DNA of 64,000 nt from Deinococcus hopiensis KR-140 (GTDB lineage: Bacteria; Deinococcota; Deinococci; Deinococcales; Deinococcaceae), in contig NZ_FWWU01000009.1 of assembly GCF_900176165.1 (NCBI RefSeq), positions 794,001 to 858,000 on the forward strand, given 5' to 3'. Below, piece by piece: positions 19,097-32,314 of this stretch. The stretch's first letter is position 1; every line of letters starts with the position of its first letter. The position numbers and the translations under genes are program-made. Under the pieces are notes generated by a model. That model did not search any database. It saw nothing but the letters and a program-made list of their open reading frames with translations, and was not told where the DNA came from.

Positions 19097-20089
19097 ATGC
19101 GACTGCCCAAGCGACTCCTCCTCGCCGCCGGAATCGGAGCCCTTTCCGCCCGCCGCCTCCTGAGTGCTCCGTATCCCCTGGGGGGCAAGAGCGTGCTCAT
19201 CACGGGTGGCTCGCGCGGGCTGGGGCTGGCCCTGGCGCGGGAATTCACGGCCAGGGGTGCGAAGGTGACCCTGATGGCCCGCACCGGCGACGCCCTGGAA
19301 CGGGCTGCCCAGGAATTGCGGGCCAGCGGGGCGGCCGTCCACACGGTGGTGGGAGACATTACCGTCGCCGCCGATCTGGAGCGCGCGGTGGAGGAGACGG
19401 CGCGGGCGCACGGCGGGCTGGACGTGGTGGTCAACAACGCGGGGCTCATTCAGGTGGGACCGCTGGAAAACATGACCGAAGCCAATTTCCGCGAGGTCAT
19501 GGAGGTGAACGCCTTCGCGCCCCTGTGCCTCACGCGCGCCGCCCTGCCGCTGCTGCGTGCCGCGCGGGGCCGGGTTCTTATCGTGGCGTCGGTGGGGGGC
19601 AAGGTGGCGGTGCCGCACCTGGGGCCGTATTCCATGAGCAAATTTGCCGTCACCGGGCTGGGTCAGGCCCTCCGCGCCGAACTCGCCCGCGACGGCGTCG
19701 GCGTCACCACCGTCTGCCCCTCGCTGATGCAGACGGGCAGCGCCCGACACGCTGAGGTCAAGGGCCGCCAGGAGCGGGAATACGCCCTGTTCGCCACGGT
19801 GGACAACGTGCCCGTGGTGTCGCTGGACGCGGCCACAGCGGCGCGGCGCATTGTGGACGTCCTCGTACGCGGCGACGCCGAGGCGATGATCGGCGGCCCG
19901 GCCCTGCTGCTGCGCTACGCCCAGGCCCTCGCGCCCCAACTGGTGGCCGACGTGATGGCGCTGACCAACCGGTTGCTGCCCGGTCCCACGCCGAGCAATG
20001 AGGGCGTGCGGGGCGCGAACGTCGAAACGCCGGTGACGCAGAACAACCCCATCAAGCGGGCAGCGGAGGCGGCGCACAACGAGGGGTGA
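19097..20089 (+). CDS. Short-chain dehydrogenase/reductase with N-terminal hydrophobic helix
   Basis: A 330-residue classical SDR: cofactor motif TGGSRGLG (about residues 36-43), NNAG, catalytic serine in VASVGG, and YSMSK as the Tyr/Lys pair. The first 20 residues (RLPKRLLLAAGIGALSARRL) are basic and hydrophobic and may tether the protein to the membrane. An Arg after the cofactor strand (MARTGD) suggests NADP(H). The C-terminal 70 residues, past the catalytic domain, extend beyond the usual SDR length. The substrate is unknown. It converges with nadE. Confidence 0.88.
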   Translation: MRLPKRLLLAAGIGALSARRLLSAPYPLGGKSVLITGGSRGLGLALAREFTARGAKVTLMARTGDALERAAQELRASGAAVHTVVGDITVAADLERAVEETARAHGGLDVVVNNAGLIQVGPLENMTEANFREVMEVNAFAPLCLTRAALPLLRAARGRVLIVASVGGKVAVPHLGPYSMSKFAVTGLGQALRAELARDGVGVTTVCPSLMQTGSARHAEVKGRQEREYALFATVDNVPVVSLDAATAARRIVDVLVRGDAEAMIGGPALLLRYAQALAPQLVADVMALTNRLLPGPTPSNEGVRGANVETPVTQNNPIKRAAEAAHNEG

Positions 20090-20125
20090 GCAGAGGCGGG
20101 ATACGTTTTCACCCGCGCTCCGCTC

Positions 20126-20962
20126 CTATTGCCCGCTGTCCACCGTCCACCAGTCATCAAACGGCGTGACCGGCAACGCCCGCTTGTGCCGGGTGTTGCG
20201 GTAGGCGGTTTCCAACTTTTTCGCCACTTCCGGAGCCACCTCGCGCCCTTCGAGGTAATCGTCGATCTCGGCGTAGGTCAGGCCCAGAGCCACCTCGTCG
20301 GGAAGGCCGGGGCGGTTGTCTTCGAGGTCCGCTGTGGGAACTTTGCGCCAGGTGGACTCCGGTGCGCCGAGGTGCTGCAACAGCTGTGCGCCCTGGCGTT
20401 TGGTCAGGCCGGTCAGGGGCGTCAGGTCCACGCCGCCGTCGCCGTGTTTGGTGAAAAAGCCTGTCACGGCCTCCGCCGCATGGTCCGTTCCCACCACCAG
20501 CAGGTTTGCCTGTCCGGCGAGGGCGTACTGGGCGATCATGCGCTCGCGGGCCTTGATGTTGCCGCGCACGAAATCGCGCATCTCCTCTCCCAGGGCTTCG
20601 GCCGCCGCTGCCGCGCTCGCGTCCGCCGCTCCCTTGATGTTGACGGTGACGTGCCGGTCCGGGTGGATAAAGGCCAGGGCCAGCTGTGCGTCGGCCTCGT
20701 CGGCCTGCACCCCGTAGGGCAGACGCACGGCGAGGAAGGTGGCGTCGCCCCCCGCTTCCCGCACCCGCTCAGCGGCGAGCTGACATAGCCGCCCGGTCAG
20801 CGTGCTGTCCTGCCCGCCGCTGATCCCCAGCACGAAGCCGCGTGCGGGCGTGGAGCGCAGGTAATCGGCCAGAAAGGCCACTCGGCGCTTGATCTCCTCC
20901 GCCGGGTCAATGTCGGCGAGGACGTTCAGCTCTTGCCGGATCAGGTCACGGGTGGAAGACAT
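20126..20962 (-). CDS. nadE: NAD+ synthetase, ammonia-dependent
   Basis: A 278-residue ATP pyrophosphatase that amidates nicotinic-acid adenine dinucleotide to NAD+, the last step of NAD synthesis. The SGGQDST P-loop (about residues 45-51) is present, and there is no glutaminase domain, so ammonia is the nitrogen donor. ...VGTDHAAEAVTGFFTKHGDG and the C-terminal RHKRALPVTP are typical of the short bacterial form. The start follows GATACT by 6 nt, close to the leaderless pattern. It is divergent from the MFS-pncB-nadM cluster 464 nt away, so NAD salvage genes are grouped here. Confidence 0.95.
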   Translation of the reverse strand: MSSTRDLIRQELNVLADIDPAEEIKRRVAFLADYLRSTPARGFVLGISGGQDSTLTGRLCQLAAERVREAGGDATFLAVRLPYGVQADEADAQLALAFIHPDRHVTVNIKGAADASAAAAAEALGEEMRDFVRGNIKARERMIAQYALAGQANLLVVGTDHAAEAVTGFFTKHGDGGVDLTPLTGLTKRQGAQLLQHLGAPESTWRKVPTADLEDNRPGLPDEVALGLTYAEIDDYLEGREVAPEVAKKLETAYRNTRHKRALPVTPFDDWWTVDSGQ

Positions 20963-21085
20963 GGGCCAAGTATCCCACGGGGCGTTTTGGCCGGAAGGTG
21001 CCGTTCTGTTCACGCTTGAGAGCGGACTGTGCGAATGGGACGCGTCACGTTGGGCGCGACTGAAGTGTGAATAGGGGAGGGCAAG

Positions 21086-21426
21086 GTGACTGACATCGCC
21101 CCAGACGTTCTCCTGCCCGGAAACGCGTTCTCTGCGAAACAAGGCCCGCTTCACATCGGGTTCCGTACCCAACTGGTTCTCGGTGTGGGCTGGTATCCCG
21201 GGGGAAACCCGGATGATGGGTTTTCGGCGTTCGCGCCGTTCGTAACCACAATTGGGGCCCTGCGGCGTTGCGGTTGGGGGCGGGACGTGGAGGAGATGCA
21301 GGACAGGGGGCGTCACCCTGTTCCATGGATTGAGGCGGAGATGAACGCCTTCCCTGACCCCAAAGCTCAAGGCTTTCCCAGTGCCTTCCTACGTCTCCCA
21401 ATTGAGCCGCGCCCTACCTTCGGAGG

Positions 21427-21430
<4 letters not shown>
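21086..21430 (+). CDS. Doubtful ORF ahead of the MFS gene
   Basis: A 114-codon frame from a GTG preceded by GGGGAGGG; its stop overlaps the MFS start as ATGA. Against it, third-position GC is clearly lower than in the surrounding genes and the sequence resembles nothing I know. The 464-nt nadE-MFS intergenic space otherwise holds no feature. Confidence 0.2.
21415..21420 (+). promoter_or_regulatory. -10 box (TACCTT) of the MFS-pncB-nadM operon
   Basis: TACCTT, 6 nt before the MFS ATG. The spacer is CGGAGG, which is too close to the start to act well as a ribosome-binding site. Confidence 0.5.
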
Positions 21431-22796
<1,366 letters not shown>

Positions 22797-22800
<4 letters not shown>

Positions 22801-24233
22801 GCTCGCCCCTTTTTACGGACCTCTACCAGCTCACCATGATGCAGGGTTACTGGAAACACGGCCTGCACACGCAAGAAGCCGTGTTCGACCTGTACTTCCG
22901 CAAGCTGCCTTACCGGGGCGGCTTTGCGGTATGGGCCGGGCTGGGTCCAGCGCTGGAGATGCTCGAAACGCTGCACTTCGGTGACGCCGATCTAAGCTAC
23001 CTGGATACGCTGGGCCTCTTTCAGCCCGCCTTTCTGGACGCGCTGCGCGGCTGGAAGTTCTCTGCCCGCGTCACTGCCTTCCCGGAAGGCAGCGCCGTGT
23101 TTCCCCACGAGCCGCTGTTGACCGTGCGGGGGCCGCTCTGGGAAGCGCAGCTGGTGGAGACGGCGCTGCTGAACACGCTGAACTTTCAGACGCTGGTGGC
23201 GACGAAGGCCGCCCGCTGCGTGTTGGCCGCCGAGGCCAGCCCCCACGGCGGACAGGTGATCGAATTCGGCGCACGCCGGGCGCAGGGGCCGGACGGAGCC
23301 CTCAGCGCCGCGCGGGCCGCTTTTGTGGGTGGGGCTGTGGGCACGAGCGATGTGGAGGCCGCCCGCCGCTTTGGCCTGCCTGCTGTGGGCACCCATGCCC
23401 ACGCCTGGGTGGAGAGTTTCCCGGACGAATTGACCGCCTTTCGCGCCTACGCCGAGTTGTACCCCGACTCCACCACATTGCTGCTGGACACCGTTGACAC
23501 GCTGAGAAGCGGGCTGCCCAACGCCCTGACCGTTGCCCGCGAACTGCGCGAGCGCGGCCATGAATTGCGCGGCGTGCGGCTGGACAGCGGAGACCTCGCG
23601 TACCTGTCTTGCCGCATCCGCTCGGCCTTCGACGAGGCGGATTTCCGAGACGTGAAGATCGTTGCCAGCAACGACCTCTCGGAATCCGTAATCGCCTCCG
23701 TGATCGCGGAGGGCGGCCGGGTGGACACCTACGGCGTGGGCACGCAGCTCGTCACGGCGGGTGGTGAGGGCGGCGGAGCGCTGGGCGGCGTGTTCAAGCT
23801 GGCCTCGCTGGGCGGCGTGCCCCGCATGAAACTGACCGGTGAGCCCGGCAAGTCCAGCCTGCCCGGCGAGAAGCGGGTGTGGCGGGGCACGGACGACGAG
23901 GGTCTATACGCTCTGGACGCCCTGACCCTCGGAGACGTGCCGCGAGCGGGGGACCGGGTGAGCGATCCCACCAACCCGCTGCGCTTTTCTCGCCTCTCTG
24001 AAGGCCTGACGTGGCATGAGGCGCACGCGCTGGTGATGGAAGGTGGCAAACGGACGGTCCCTGGCGAAGCCCTGCCCACCGTGCAGCTCCGCGCCCGTGC
24101 GGAGCTGGCCCGGCTTCCGGCGGGCACGCGCCGCCCCCTCAATCCGCACCTGTACCGGGTTGGGCTGGGCGACGACGTGGCGGCGCTGCGGGAGCAGGTG
24201 GCAGAAGGGCTGCGGGCGCACACGAAGGCATGA
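22797..24233 (+). CDS. pncB: Nicotinate phosphoribosyltransferase
   Basis: A 478-residue enzyme that joins nicotinate and PRPP to nicotinate mononucleotide, using ATP, the first step of the Preiss-Handler route. The N-terminus TDLYQLTMMQGYW is diagnostic. The GARRAQGPDGAL segment (about residues 158-169) and VRLDSGDLAYLS carry the phosphate-binding residues, and IVASNDLSE and GVGTQLVTAGG follow. Length fits the long NAPRTase form. Start and stop overlap both neighbours as ATGA, so the three genes form one translationally coupled operon. Confidence 0.95.
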
Positions 24234-25159
24234 CCGATCTGCCTGCCGCCGTCTATGTGGGCCGCTTTCAGCCTCCGCACGCAGCGCATGTCGGAACGGT
24301 CCTGCACGCCCTGCAACGCGCCAGGCGGGTACTCGTGCTACTGGGAAGCGCGAATGCGGCCCGCTCTGTCCGCAACCCGTTCAGCGCGCAGGAGCGGGCG
24401 CAGATGTTCCGGGCAGCCTTGCGGGAAGTGGGGGGCTCACCGGGCCGCGTCGTGTTCCGCCCCCTGCCGGACCGTTTCGATGCTGACGCCTGGGCAGCCG
24501 ATGTGCGTGCCCAGGCGGGAGAGGTGTTTGGCCCTGGTGCGCGGGTTGCCCTGGTGGGCTTCGAGAAGGACGCCAGCAGCGCCTACCTGCGCTGGTTTCC
24601 CGGCTGGGAACGGCTGGGCGCGCCCGAGGTGCCGGGGCTGAACGCCACCGATCTGCGCGCGGTGTGGCTGACTGGCCAGCCTCTGCCCAGAGCGATGCCG
24701 GGAGCGGTGCGAACGTTCCTGGCCCAGTTCGCCGGGACCCCAGCCTTCGTCCGCCTTCAGGCCGAGTGGAAGGCGGTGCAGGCGGCCCGCGCCCTGCTGC
24801 CTCCAGGCGCACACCTCCACGAGGAACGCTGGCTCCGCACCGAGGGCGGGCAGGTCTGGCTGCACACCCGCACTGGTCCTGTGGGGCAGGGGTTGTGGGA
24901 ATTGCCCGGGCGGGTGCTTCCCCTGGGGCGAACGCCACCTGGCGGGGAAGCGGCCCGCTTCACCCACCCCGCCCGCGCCCTGATTGTGCCCACCACGGCA
25001 CACGTTTACTGGGAATCTGTCCCTGCCGGACACGCCGCGCGGCCCGTGCCCCTCGCGCTTGCGCTGGCCCGGCCTCGCCGCTTTCATGAGGACCACCACG
25101 TGATTTTGAGCCGGATGCTCAGCCGCGGGGAAGCGGGAACGCTCCGGCTTCGGCCGTGA
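24230..25159 (+). CDS. NMN adenylyltransferase fused to a degenerate Nudix domain
   Basis: A 309-residue protein. The first 175 residues are a NadM-type nucleotidyltransferase: GRFQPPHAAH (residues 11-20) is the ATP site, GFEKDASSAYLRWFP the middle signature, and GLNATDLR the second phosphate-binding motif. The rest should be an ADP-ribose pyrophosphatase Nudix domain, since WELPGR and the C-terminal FHEDHHVILSRML are kept, but the catalytic Nudix box (GX5EX7REUXEEXGU) is absent; about 25-30 residues are missing between VLPLGR and FTHPARAL. The adenylyltransferase should work; the hydrolase should not. It ends the NAD salvage operon. Confidence 0.85.
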   Translation: MTDLPAAVYVGRFQPPHAAHVGTVLHALQRARRVLVLLGSANAARSVRNPFSAQERAQMFRAALREVGGSPGRVVFRPLPDRFDADAWAADVRAQAGEVFGPGARVALVGFEKDASSAYLRWFPGWERLGAPEVPGLNATDLRAVWLTGQPLPRAMPGAVRTFLAQFAGTPAFVRLQAEWKAVQAARALLPPGAHLHEERWLRTEGGQVWLHTRTGPVGQGLWELPGRVLPLGRTPPGGEAARFTHPARALIVPTTAHVYWESVPAGHAARPVPLALALARPRRFHEDHHVILSRMLSRGEAGTLRLRP

Positions 25160-25256
25160 CTCCTCCGTGCGGACCTTCCTTTTGAAAGTTCTTCACCGGT
25201 CTTCGCAGCCCGTTCGCTTCGCCCCATCCTCCTGCGCCTCAAGGAGAAAGGAAGGA

Positions 25257-25971
25257 ACGCGCCTCCTGCTTTCCGCGCTGCCGCTGTCTGTCGTCCTGTC
25301 CGCGGCCCGGACGCGGGCGGAAATGCGGCGCTCTACTGGAGCGCTGCGCCTGGCGACGAGCGCCGATGATCAGCCGTACAACTCCGAGGAAGATGGAAAT
25401 TGTCGGGGTTCGGGGTGGCGCTCGGCAACCTGCTCGCCAAGCAGAGGGGGCCCAGGCCGCGGTGGGTCAAGCACAACTTCGGCGCGTTGCTGACCGACTT
25501 CGACAAGAACGAGCACGGCGGGGTGACCGCCGCGCGCGCCATGACCTCCACCCGCCTCAAGGCCGTGGACTTCGCTCCACGCCTGTGGCGGCGGGCAGCA
25601 TCAACCGGGGCTTCTTGAAGAAGCTGCCCTTCAGGAAGCAGCTGCAGGTCTACCGCATCTTCGGCGACGCCATCAAGGCTGTGGCTCCGGGCGAGGTGGA
25701 CGCCGTACTGGTGGACAGGCTGACGTTCCTCAGGGCCACCAAGACCTACAGCAAGGCGGGCCTGACCCTTGGAGCCCCCGGAGCGGCAACTGCTGTGCAA
25801 CAGGGCGGCCGTGCTCTGCGCCCCGCACGAAACCCGGCGCTGGCGAACGTGCTCAAGGACGGCCTGTACACGCAGGCGTCCATGAAGTTCTTCGGCCCCG
25901 ACCTTCGTTGCGGCGGCCGGAAGCCCACATCGTCCGGAGGAGCAGGAGCCAGAGAACGCCCCTTTGTGTGA
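25257..25971 (+). pseudogene. Broken amino-acid-type solute-binding protein
   Basis: A purine-rich site (AAGGAGAAAGGAAGG) precedes ACGCGCCTCCTGC, where an ATG start seems to have become ACG; the reading frame then gives a signal peptide, LLLSALPLSVVLSAARTRA, and LRLATSADDQPYNSEEDG. The middle changes frame (GFGVALGNLLAKQ; FGALLTDFDKNEHGGVTAAR) and the end gives VYRIFGDAIKAVAPGEVDAVLVD and NVLKDGLY. This is the plan of periplasmic binding proteins of family 3 (polar amino acids). Frameshifts near 25390 and 25580 inactivate it. No transporter genes adjoin it. Confidence 0.7.
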
Positions 25972-26062
25972 TTCCTTGCAAAGTGATCCACTCCCGAGCC
26001 CGGCTGCATATATCCCGGTGAAGCTGCCCGACGTTCCGGCGCGGGCCTTAACGGAGGTATCT

Positions 26063-27007
26063 ATGAACCAGGACCAGACCACACTCGCCCCGCAGACCAC
26101 CGACACCACTGGTGCCCCCACGGCAAACACGCAGGGCACGAGCCGCCGCGCGGCCCTGGGCACGCTGGGCAAGATCGGCCTGGGCGTGGCTGCCTTCGGC
26201 CTGGCCCCGGAAGCGCTGGCGGCGCCCGCCAAGAACATCGACGCGGACGTGCTGAACTTCGCGCTGAACCTCGAATACCTGGAGGCGGCGTTCTACCTGG
26301 CTGCTGTGGGCCGCATCAGTGAGCTGCGCGCCATCGGTGGTGGGGCCGAGATCAGCCTGCCCGCCAGCCTGGACCGTACGCGCGGCATGTCCTTTAAGGA
26401 CAGCAACGTGCAGGCACTGGCGCAGGACATCGCCGAGGACGAGCTGGCGCACGTCAAGTTCCTGTACGGCGCGCTGGGCAAGGCGGCCGCGCCCCGGCCC
26501 TCGCTGGACCTCTCCAAAGCGTTCGACGCGGCGGGTCAGGCGGCGAGCGGCGGTGCCATCAAGGGCTTTAACCCCTACGCGAACGATCTGTTTTTCCTGC
26601 ACGGCGCGTTTATCTTTGAGGACGTGGGCGTCACCGCGTACAACGGTGCGGCCACCCTGCTGACCAACCCCGCCTTCCTGCAGGCGGCGGCGGGTATCCT
26701 GGCTGTGGAGGCGTACCACGGCGGCGCGATCCGCTCCATGCTGTTCCAGCAGCGGCAGGTCAGCGCGGCAGCGGGCCTGTATGTGGGTCAGGTCGTGCAG
26801 GCCATCAGCAACCTGCGCGGCAAGGTGGGCGGCGGCAAGGACCAGGGCCTGACCGATGCCAAGGGCAATGCCGTGATTGCTCCCGCCGATACAAACGGCG
26901 TGGCCTACGCCCGCTCTACCCGCGAGGTGCTGAACATCGTGTACCTCGCGCCCGGAGCGCACAAGGGCGGGTTTTACCCGAATGGGCTGAACGGCAGCAT
27001 TCGCTAA
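26063..27007 (+). CDS. Tat-exported ferritin-like protein (desiccation-related PCC13-62 family)
   Basis: A 314-residue protein. A twin-arginine signal (SRRAALGTLGKIGLGVAAFG, about residues 28-47) ends in ALA, so export is by Tat. The mature part is a ferritin-like four-helix domain: DVLNFALNLEYLEAAFYLAA supplies one Glu and the paired helix has AQDIAEDELAHVKFLYGAL. It fits the family named for the plant dehydration protein PCC13-62, common in Deinococcus, with no settled enzyme activity. The ATG follows AACGGAGG by about 6 nt. A terminator follows. Confidence 0.88.
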   Translation: MNQDQTTLAPQTTDTTGAPTANTQGTSRRAALGTLGKIGLGVAAFGLAPEALAAPAKNIDADVLNFALNLEYLEAAFYLAAVGRISELRAIGGGAEISLPASLDRTRGMSFKDSNVQALAQDIAEDELAHVKFLYGALGKAAAPRPSLDLSKAFDAAGQAASGGAIKGFNPYANDLFFLHGAFIFEDVGVTAYNGAATLLTNPAFLQAAAGILAVEAYHGGAIRSMLFQQRQVSAAAGLYVGQVVQAISNLRGKVGGGKDQGLTDAKGNAVIAPADTNGVAYARSTREVLNIVYLAPGAHKGGFYPNGLNGSIR

Positions 27008-27040
27008 GCCGTCAGCTTTCAGCCCCTGGCAAAATGAAGG

Positions 27041-27067
27041 GCCGTTCCTACGGGAGCGGCTCTTTTC
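27041..27067. terminator. Terminator between the ferritin-like gene and meaB
   Basis: An 8-bp stem (GCCGTTCC/GGAGCGGC) with a 4-nt loop, followed by TCTTTTC on the plus strand. The hairpin overlaps the last codons of meaB, which runs the other way, so it may act for both converging genes. Confidence 0.7.
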
Positions 27068-28013
27068 GCTCCGTGGGGGAGAGGAGGCGGTGCACAGCCT
27101 GAACGGGGGTAAGGGCTCCGCCCAGGACCTCGGCGCGGAGGCGCCGCAACCTTTCGGAATCCGTCCCCGCTTGAAACACGCGCCAGGCCGCCTCTCGCAG
27201 CAATTCGTCGAACCACAGGGCCGTCTGTCCCTGACGTTTCTGACGCACATCCACGGCTTTCCGGTACGCCTCCACCGCTGTCCACAATTCGGGAATACCC
27301 TTGCCCGTCAGTGCGGAGGCTTGCAGGGCGCGGGGCCGCCACGGCGCGTCGTGGGGGGTAAGGAGCCTGAGCGCCGCTGTCAGTTCGGTCTGCGCCCGCG
27401 TCGCCGCTTTGGAGTCCGCGTCGGCTTTGTTCACCACGCACAGGTCCGCCAGTTCCATGATGCCGCGCTTGATGCCCTGAAGCTCGTCGCCCGCGTTGGG
27501 CAGGGTCAGCAGCACGAAGAGGTCCGTCATGGCGGCCACCTGGGTTTCTGATTGGCCCACGCCCACAGTTTCCACCAACACCACGTCGTAGCCCGCCGCC
27601 TCGCACATGGTCATTGCCTCGCGCGTGCGCCGGGCCACGCCGCCCAAGGCGCCGCCACTGGGGCTGGGACGGATGAAGGCGTGTGGGTGGACCGTTAGCC
27701 GGGGCATCCGCGTCTTGTCGCCCATGATGCTGCCGCCCGTGCGTGCGCTGCTGGGGTCCACCGCCAGCACGGCCACCCGGTGCCCAGCGTCGGCGAGGTG
27801 CAGGCCCAGGGCCTCGATCAGTGTGCTTTTGCCCACGCCGGGCACGCCCGTCAGGCCCACCCGGATGGACTTCCCAGCGTGGGGAAGCACGTCCGTGAGC
27901 AGTTGTTGCGCCTGCGCTTCGTGCTCGGTCCGGGTGGACTCGGTGAGGGTGATGGCGCGGGCGAGGGCGCGGCGCTGGCCGGACAGAAGGGGAGCAGTCA
28001 GGGGATGGGCCAT
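27048..28013 (-). CDS. meaB: Methylmalonyl-CoA mutase GTPase chaperone MeaB
   Basis: A 321-residue SIMIBI-class GTPase that protects and reactivates B12-dependent methylmalonyl-CoA mutase. Walker A is GVPGVGKST, the switch region has DPSSARTGGSIMGDKTRM, Walker B is VVLVETVGVGQSE and the base-specificity motif is NKAD. The ATG at 28013 is taken as start; a TTG 15 nt upstream is also possible. Its client, the mutase, is encoded 580 nt upstream on the same strand, the usual partnership. Confidence 0.93.
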   Translation of the reverse strand: MAHPLTAPLLSGQRRALARAITLTESTRTEHEAQAQQLLTDVLPHAGKSIRVGLTGVPGVGKSTLIEALGLHLADAGHRVAVLAVDPSSARTGGSIMGDKTRMPRLTVHPHAFIRPSPSGGALGGVARRTREAMTMCEAAGYDVVLVETVGVGQSETQVAAMTDLFVLLTLPNAGDELQGIKRGIMELADLCVVNKADADSKAATRAQTELTAALRLLTPHDAPWRPRALQASALTGKGIPELWTAVEAYRKAVDVRQKRQGQTALWFDELLREAAWRVFQAGTDSERLRRLRAEVLGGALTPVQAVHRLLSPTERKEPLP

Positions 28014-28593
28014 CGGGTGGGGGCGCAATTGCGCTTGGGGTGGTTGGAGAAGGAAGGGCGAAAGGTCAACGCGGGCAGCAGGGGAACGGTGAGGGTCGAG
28101 GGCGGACGTTCAGGGGAAGGGCCGACTTTCCAGCCTTTTTCCCGCACGGCGGGTGTCTCTTCCTGAGGGCCCATATGCCACCTGGTCCCGGGCCGACTCC
28201 TGTCACGGGGGCGGTTCCACACGGCGGTCTGCCGCCTTCCCAAACCGTCACAGGGAAGCGTCACATCCTCGTAGGCGTTTATGATGAGAGAACGTGAAAA
28301 ACTGACCCCTCGGAGGCGTTTGCGCTGATCGCGCCGCTGCCCTACAGCACCGAAAGCGCCAAAAGAGAGGAGGGGAGCCTGACCGCACGGTTTGGAGCGT
28401 GCGGCCGTGGCCGATTGCCAAGGGGTGGGCCGGGCTGCCATAGCGCCCATGCCCGAAAAGGCACCCCACACGGCGGCCGAGCCCAAGGGGCTGCCTTTTG
28501 GCCCTACGGCGCGCGCCCCTGCGGTACGTTGACCGGCTGTATCCTGCATGCCTGACCTGACCGGGACAACGGCGGACGGGCCGCCCCTGTGCA
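28014..28593 (+). other. Gap between mutase and meaB with a broken plus-strand gene start
   Basis: Nothing on the minus strand is convincing here, though the meaB promoter must lie inside. On the plus strand TATGAT (28277-28282) is followed after 8 nt by GTGAAAAACTGA. If one A of the run is removed the frame reads MKTDPSEAFALIAPLPYSTE, continuing open to about 28550. This looks like the front of a leaderless gene killed by a frameshift. I cannot assign the family. Confidence 0.3.
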
Positions 28594-30732
<2,139 letters not shown>

Positions 30733-30819
30733 GGTTCCTCCGTGCCTTGCATGATGCCACGTGGCAACCAAACGGGCGTTAGGAAGGGGACGGTCAGATC
30801 TCTGCCAGATGAGGAAGGT

Positions 30820-30825
30820 TAGAAT
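30820..30825 (+). promoter_or_regulatory. -10 box (TAGAAT) of rpe
   Basis: TAGAAT, 7 nt before the GTG at 30833. The divergent mutase gene starts 100 nt away. Confidence 0.6.
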
Positions 30826-30832
30826 AGGGGGC

Positions 30833-31533
30833 GTGACCTCCAATTCAGTGGGTTCTTCTCCTTCTGGCCCTCCGGCTCCTGGTAGGCGGCAGGTCAAGCT
30901 CGCCCCCAGCCTCCTCGCCTCCGATTTCACGCGGCTGGGTGAGGAGCTGCAGGCCATCTCAAGCGCGGAATACGCCCATGTGGACGTGATGGACGGGATG
31001 TTCGTTCCCAACATTTCCTTTGGCATGCCCGTACTGGCGGCGGCGCGGCGCGTTTCCAGCCTGTATATGGACGTTCACCTGATGATTGAGCGGCCCGAGC
31101 GCTATATCCGCGACTTCGTGGAAGCGGGCGCGGACGGCATCACGGTGCATGTGGAGGCCACGCCGCACGTCCACCGCGCCGTGGGGATGGTCCGCGAACT
31201 GGGCAGACGGGCGGGTGTGACCCTCAACCCCGGTACGTCGCTGGAAACGCTGCGCCCAGTACTGGCCGATGTGGACCTCGTGCTCGTCATGAGCGTGAAT
31301 CCAGGCTTCGGTGGGCAGAAGTTCATTGCGCAGAGCGTGGAGCGCATCCGCACCCTGCGTGCCTGGCTGGACGAACTCGGCAGTGACGCCGAGTTGGAGG
31401 TGGACGGCGGCGTGACGCCCAGCAATGCCCGGCTGCTCGCGGACGCCGGGGCGACGGTGCTGGTGGCCGGGAGCAGCGTCTTTGGCAAGGACGGCGCGGC
31501 GGCGGGACTGACACGGCTTCGGGAGGCCCTCGC

Positions 31534-31537
<4 letters not shown>
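30833..31537 (+). CDS. rpe: Ribulose-phosphate 3-epimerase
   Basis: A 234-residue TIM-barrel enzyme that interconverts ribulose-5-phosphate and xylulose-5-phosphate in the pentose phosphate pathway. LAPSLLASDFTRLGEE, HVDVMDGMFVPNISFG (metal-binding His and Asp) and MSVNPGFGGQKFI are diagnostic, and EVDGGVTPSNA carries the second Asp. Starting at GTG 30833, set by the TAGAAT box 7 nt upstream, gives a roughly 20-residue Ser/Gly/Pro-rich extension before the barrel, longer than usual. The next gene begins inside its stop (TTGA), so the two are coupled. Confidence 0.95.
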
Positions 31538-32247
<710 letters not shown>

Positions 32248-32314
32248 GACTCATGCTCAACGGGGTAGATCTGCCGCTTTCTGATGTCGCGCTTCGCTCT
32301 ATCCTTAAGAAGGC

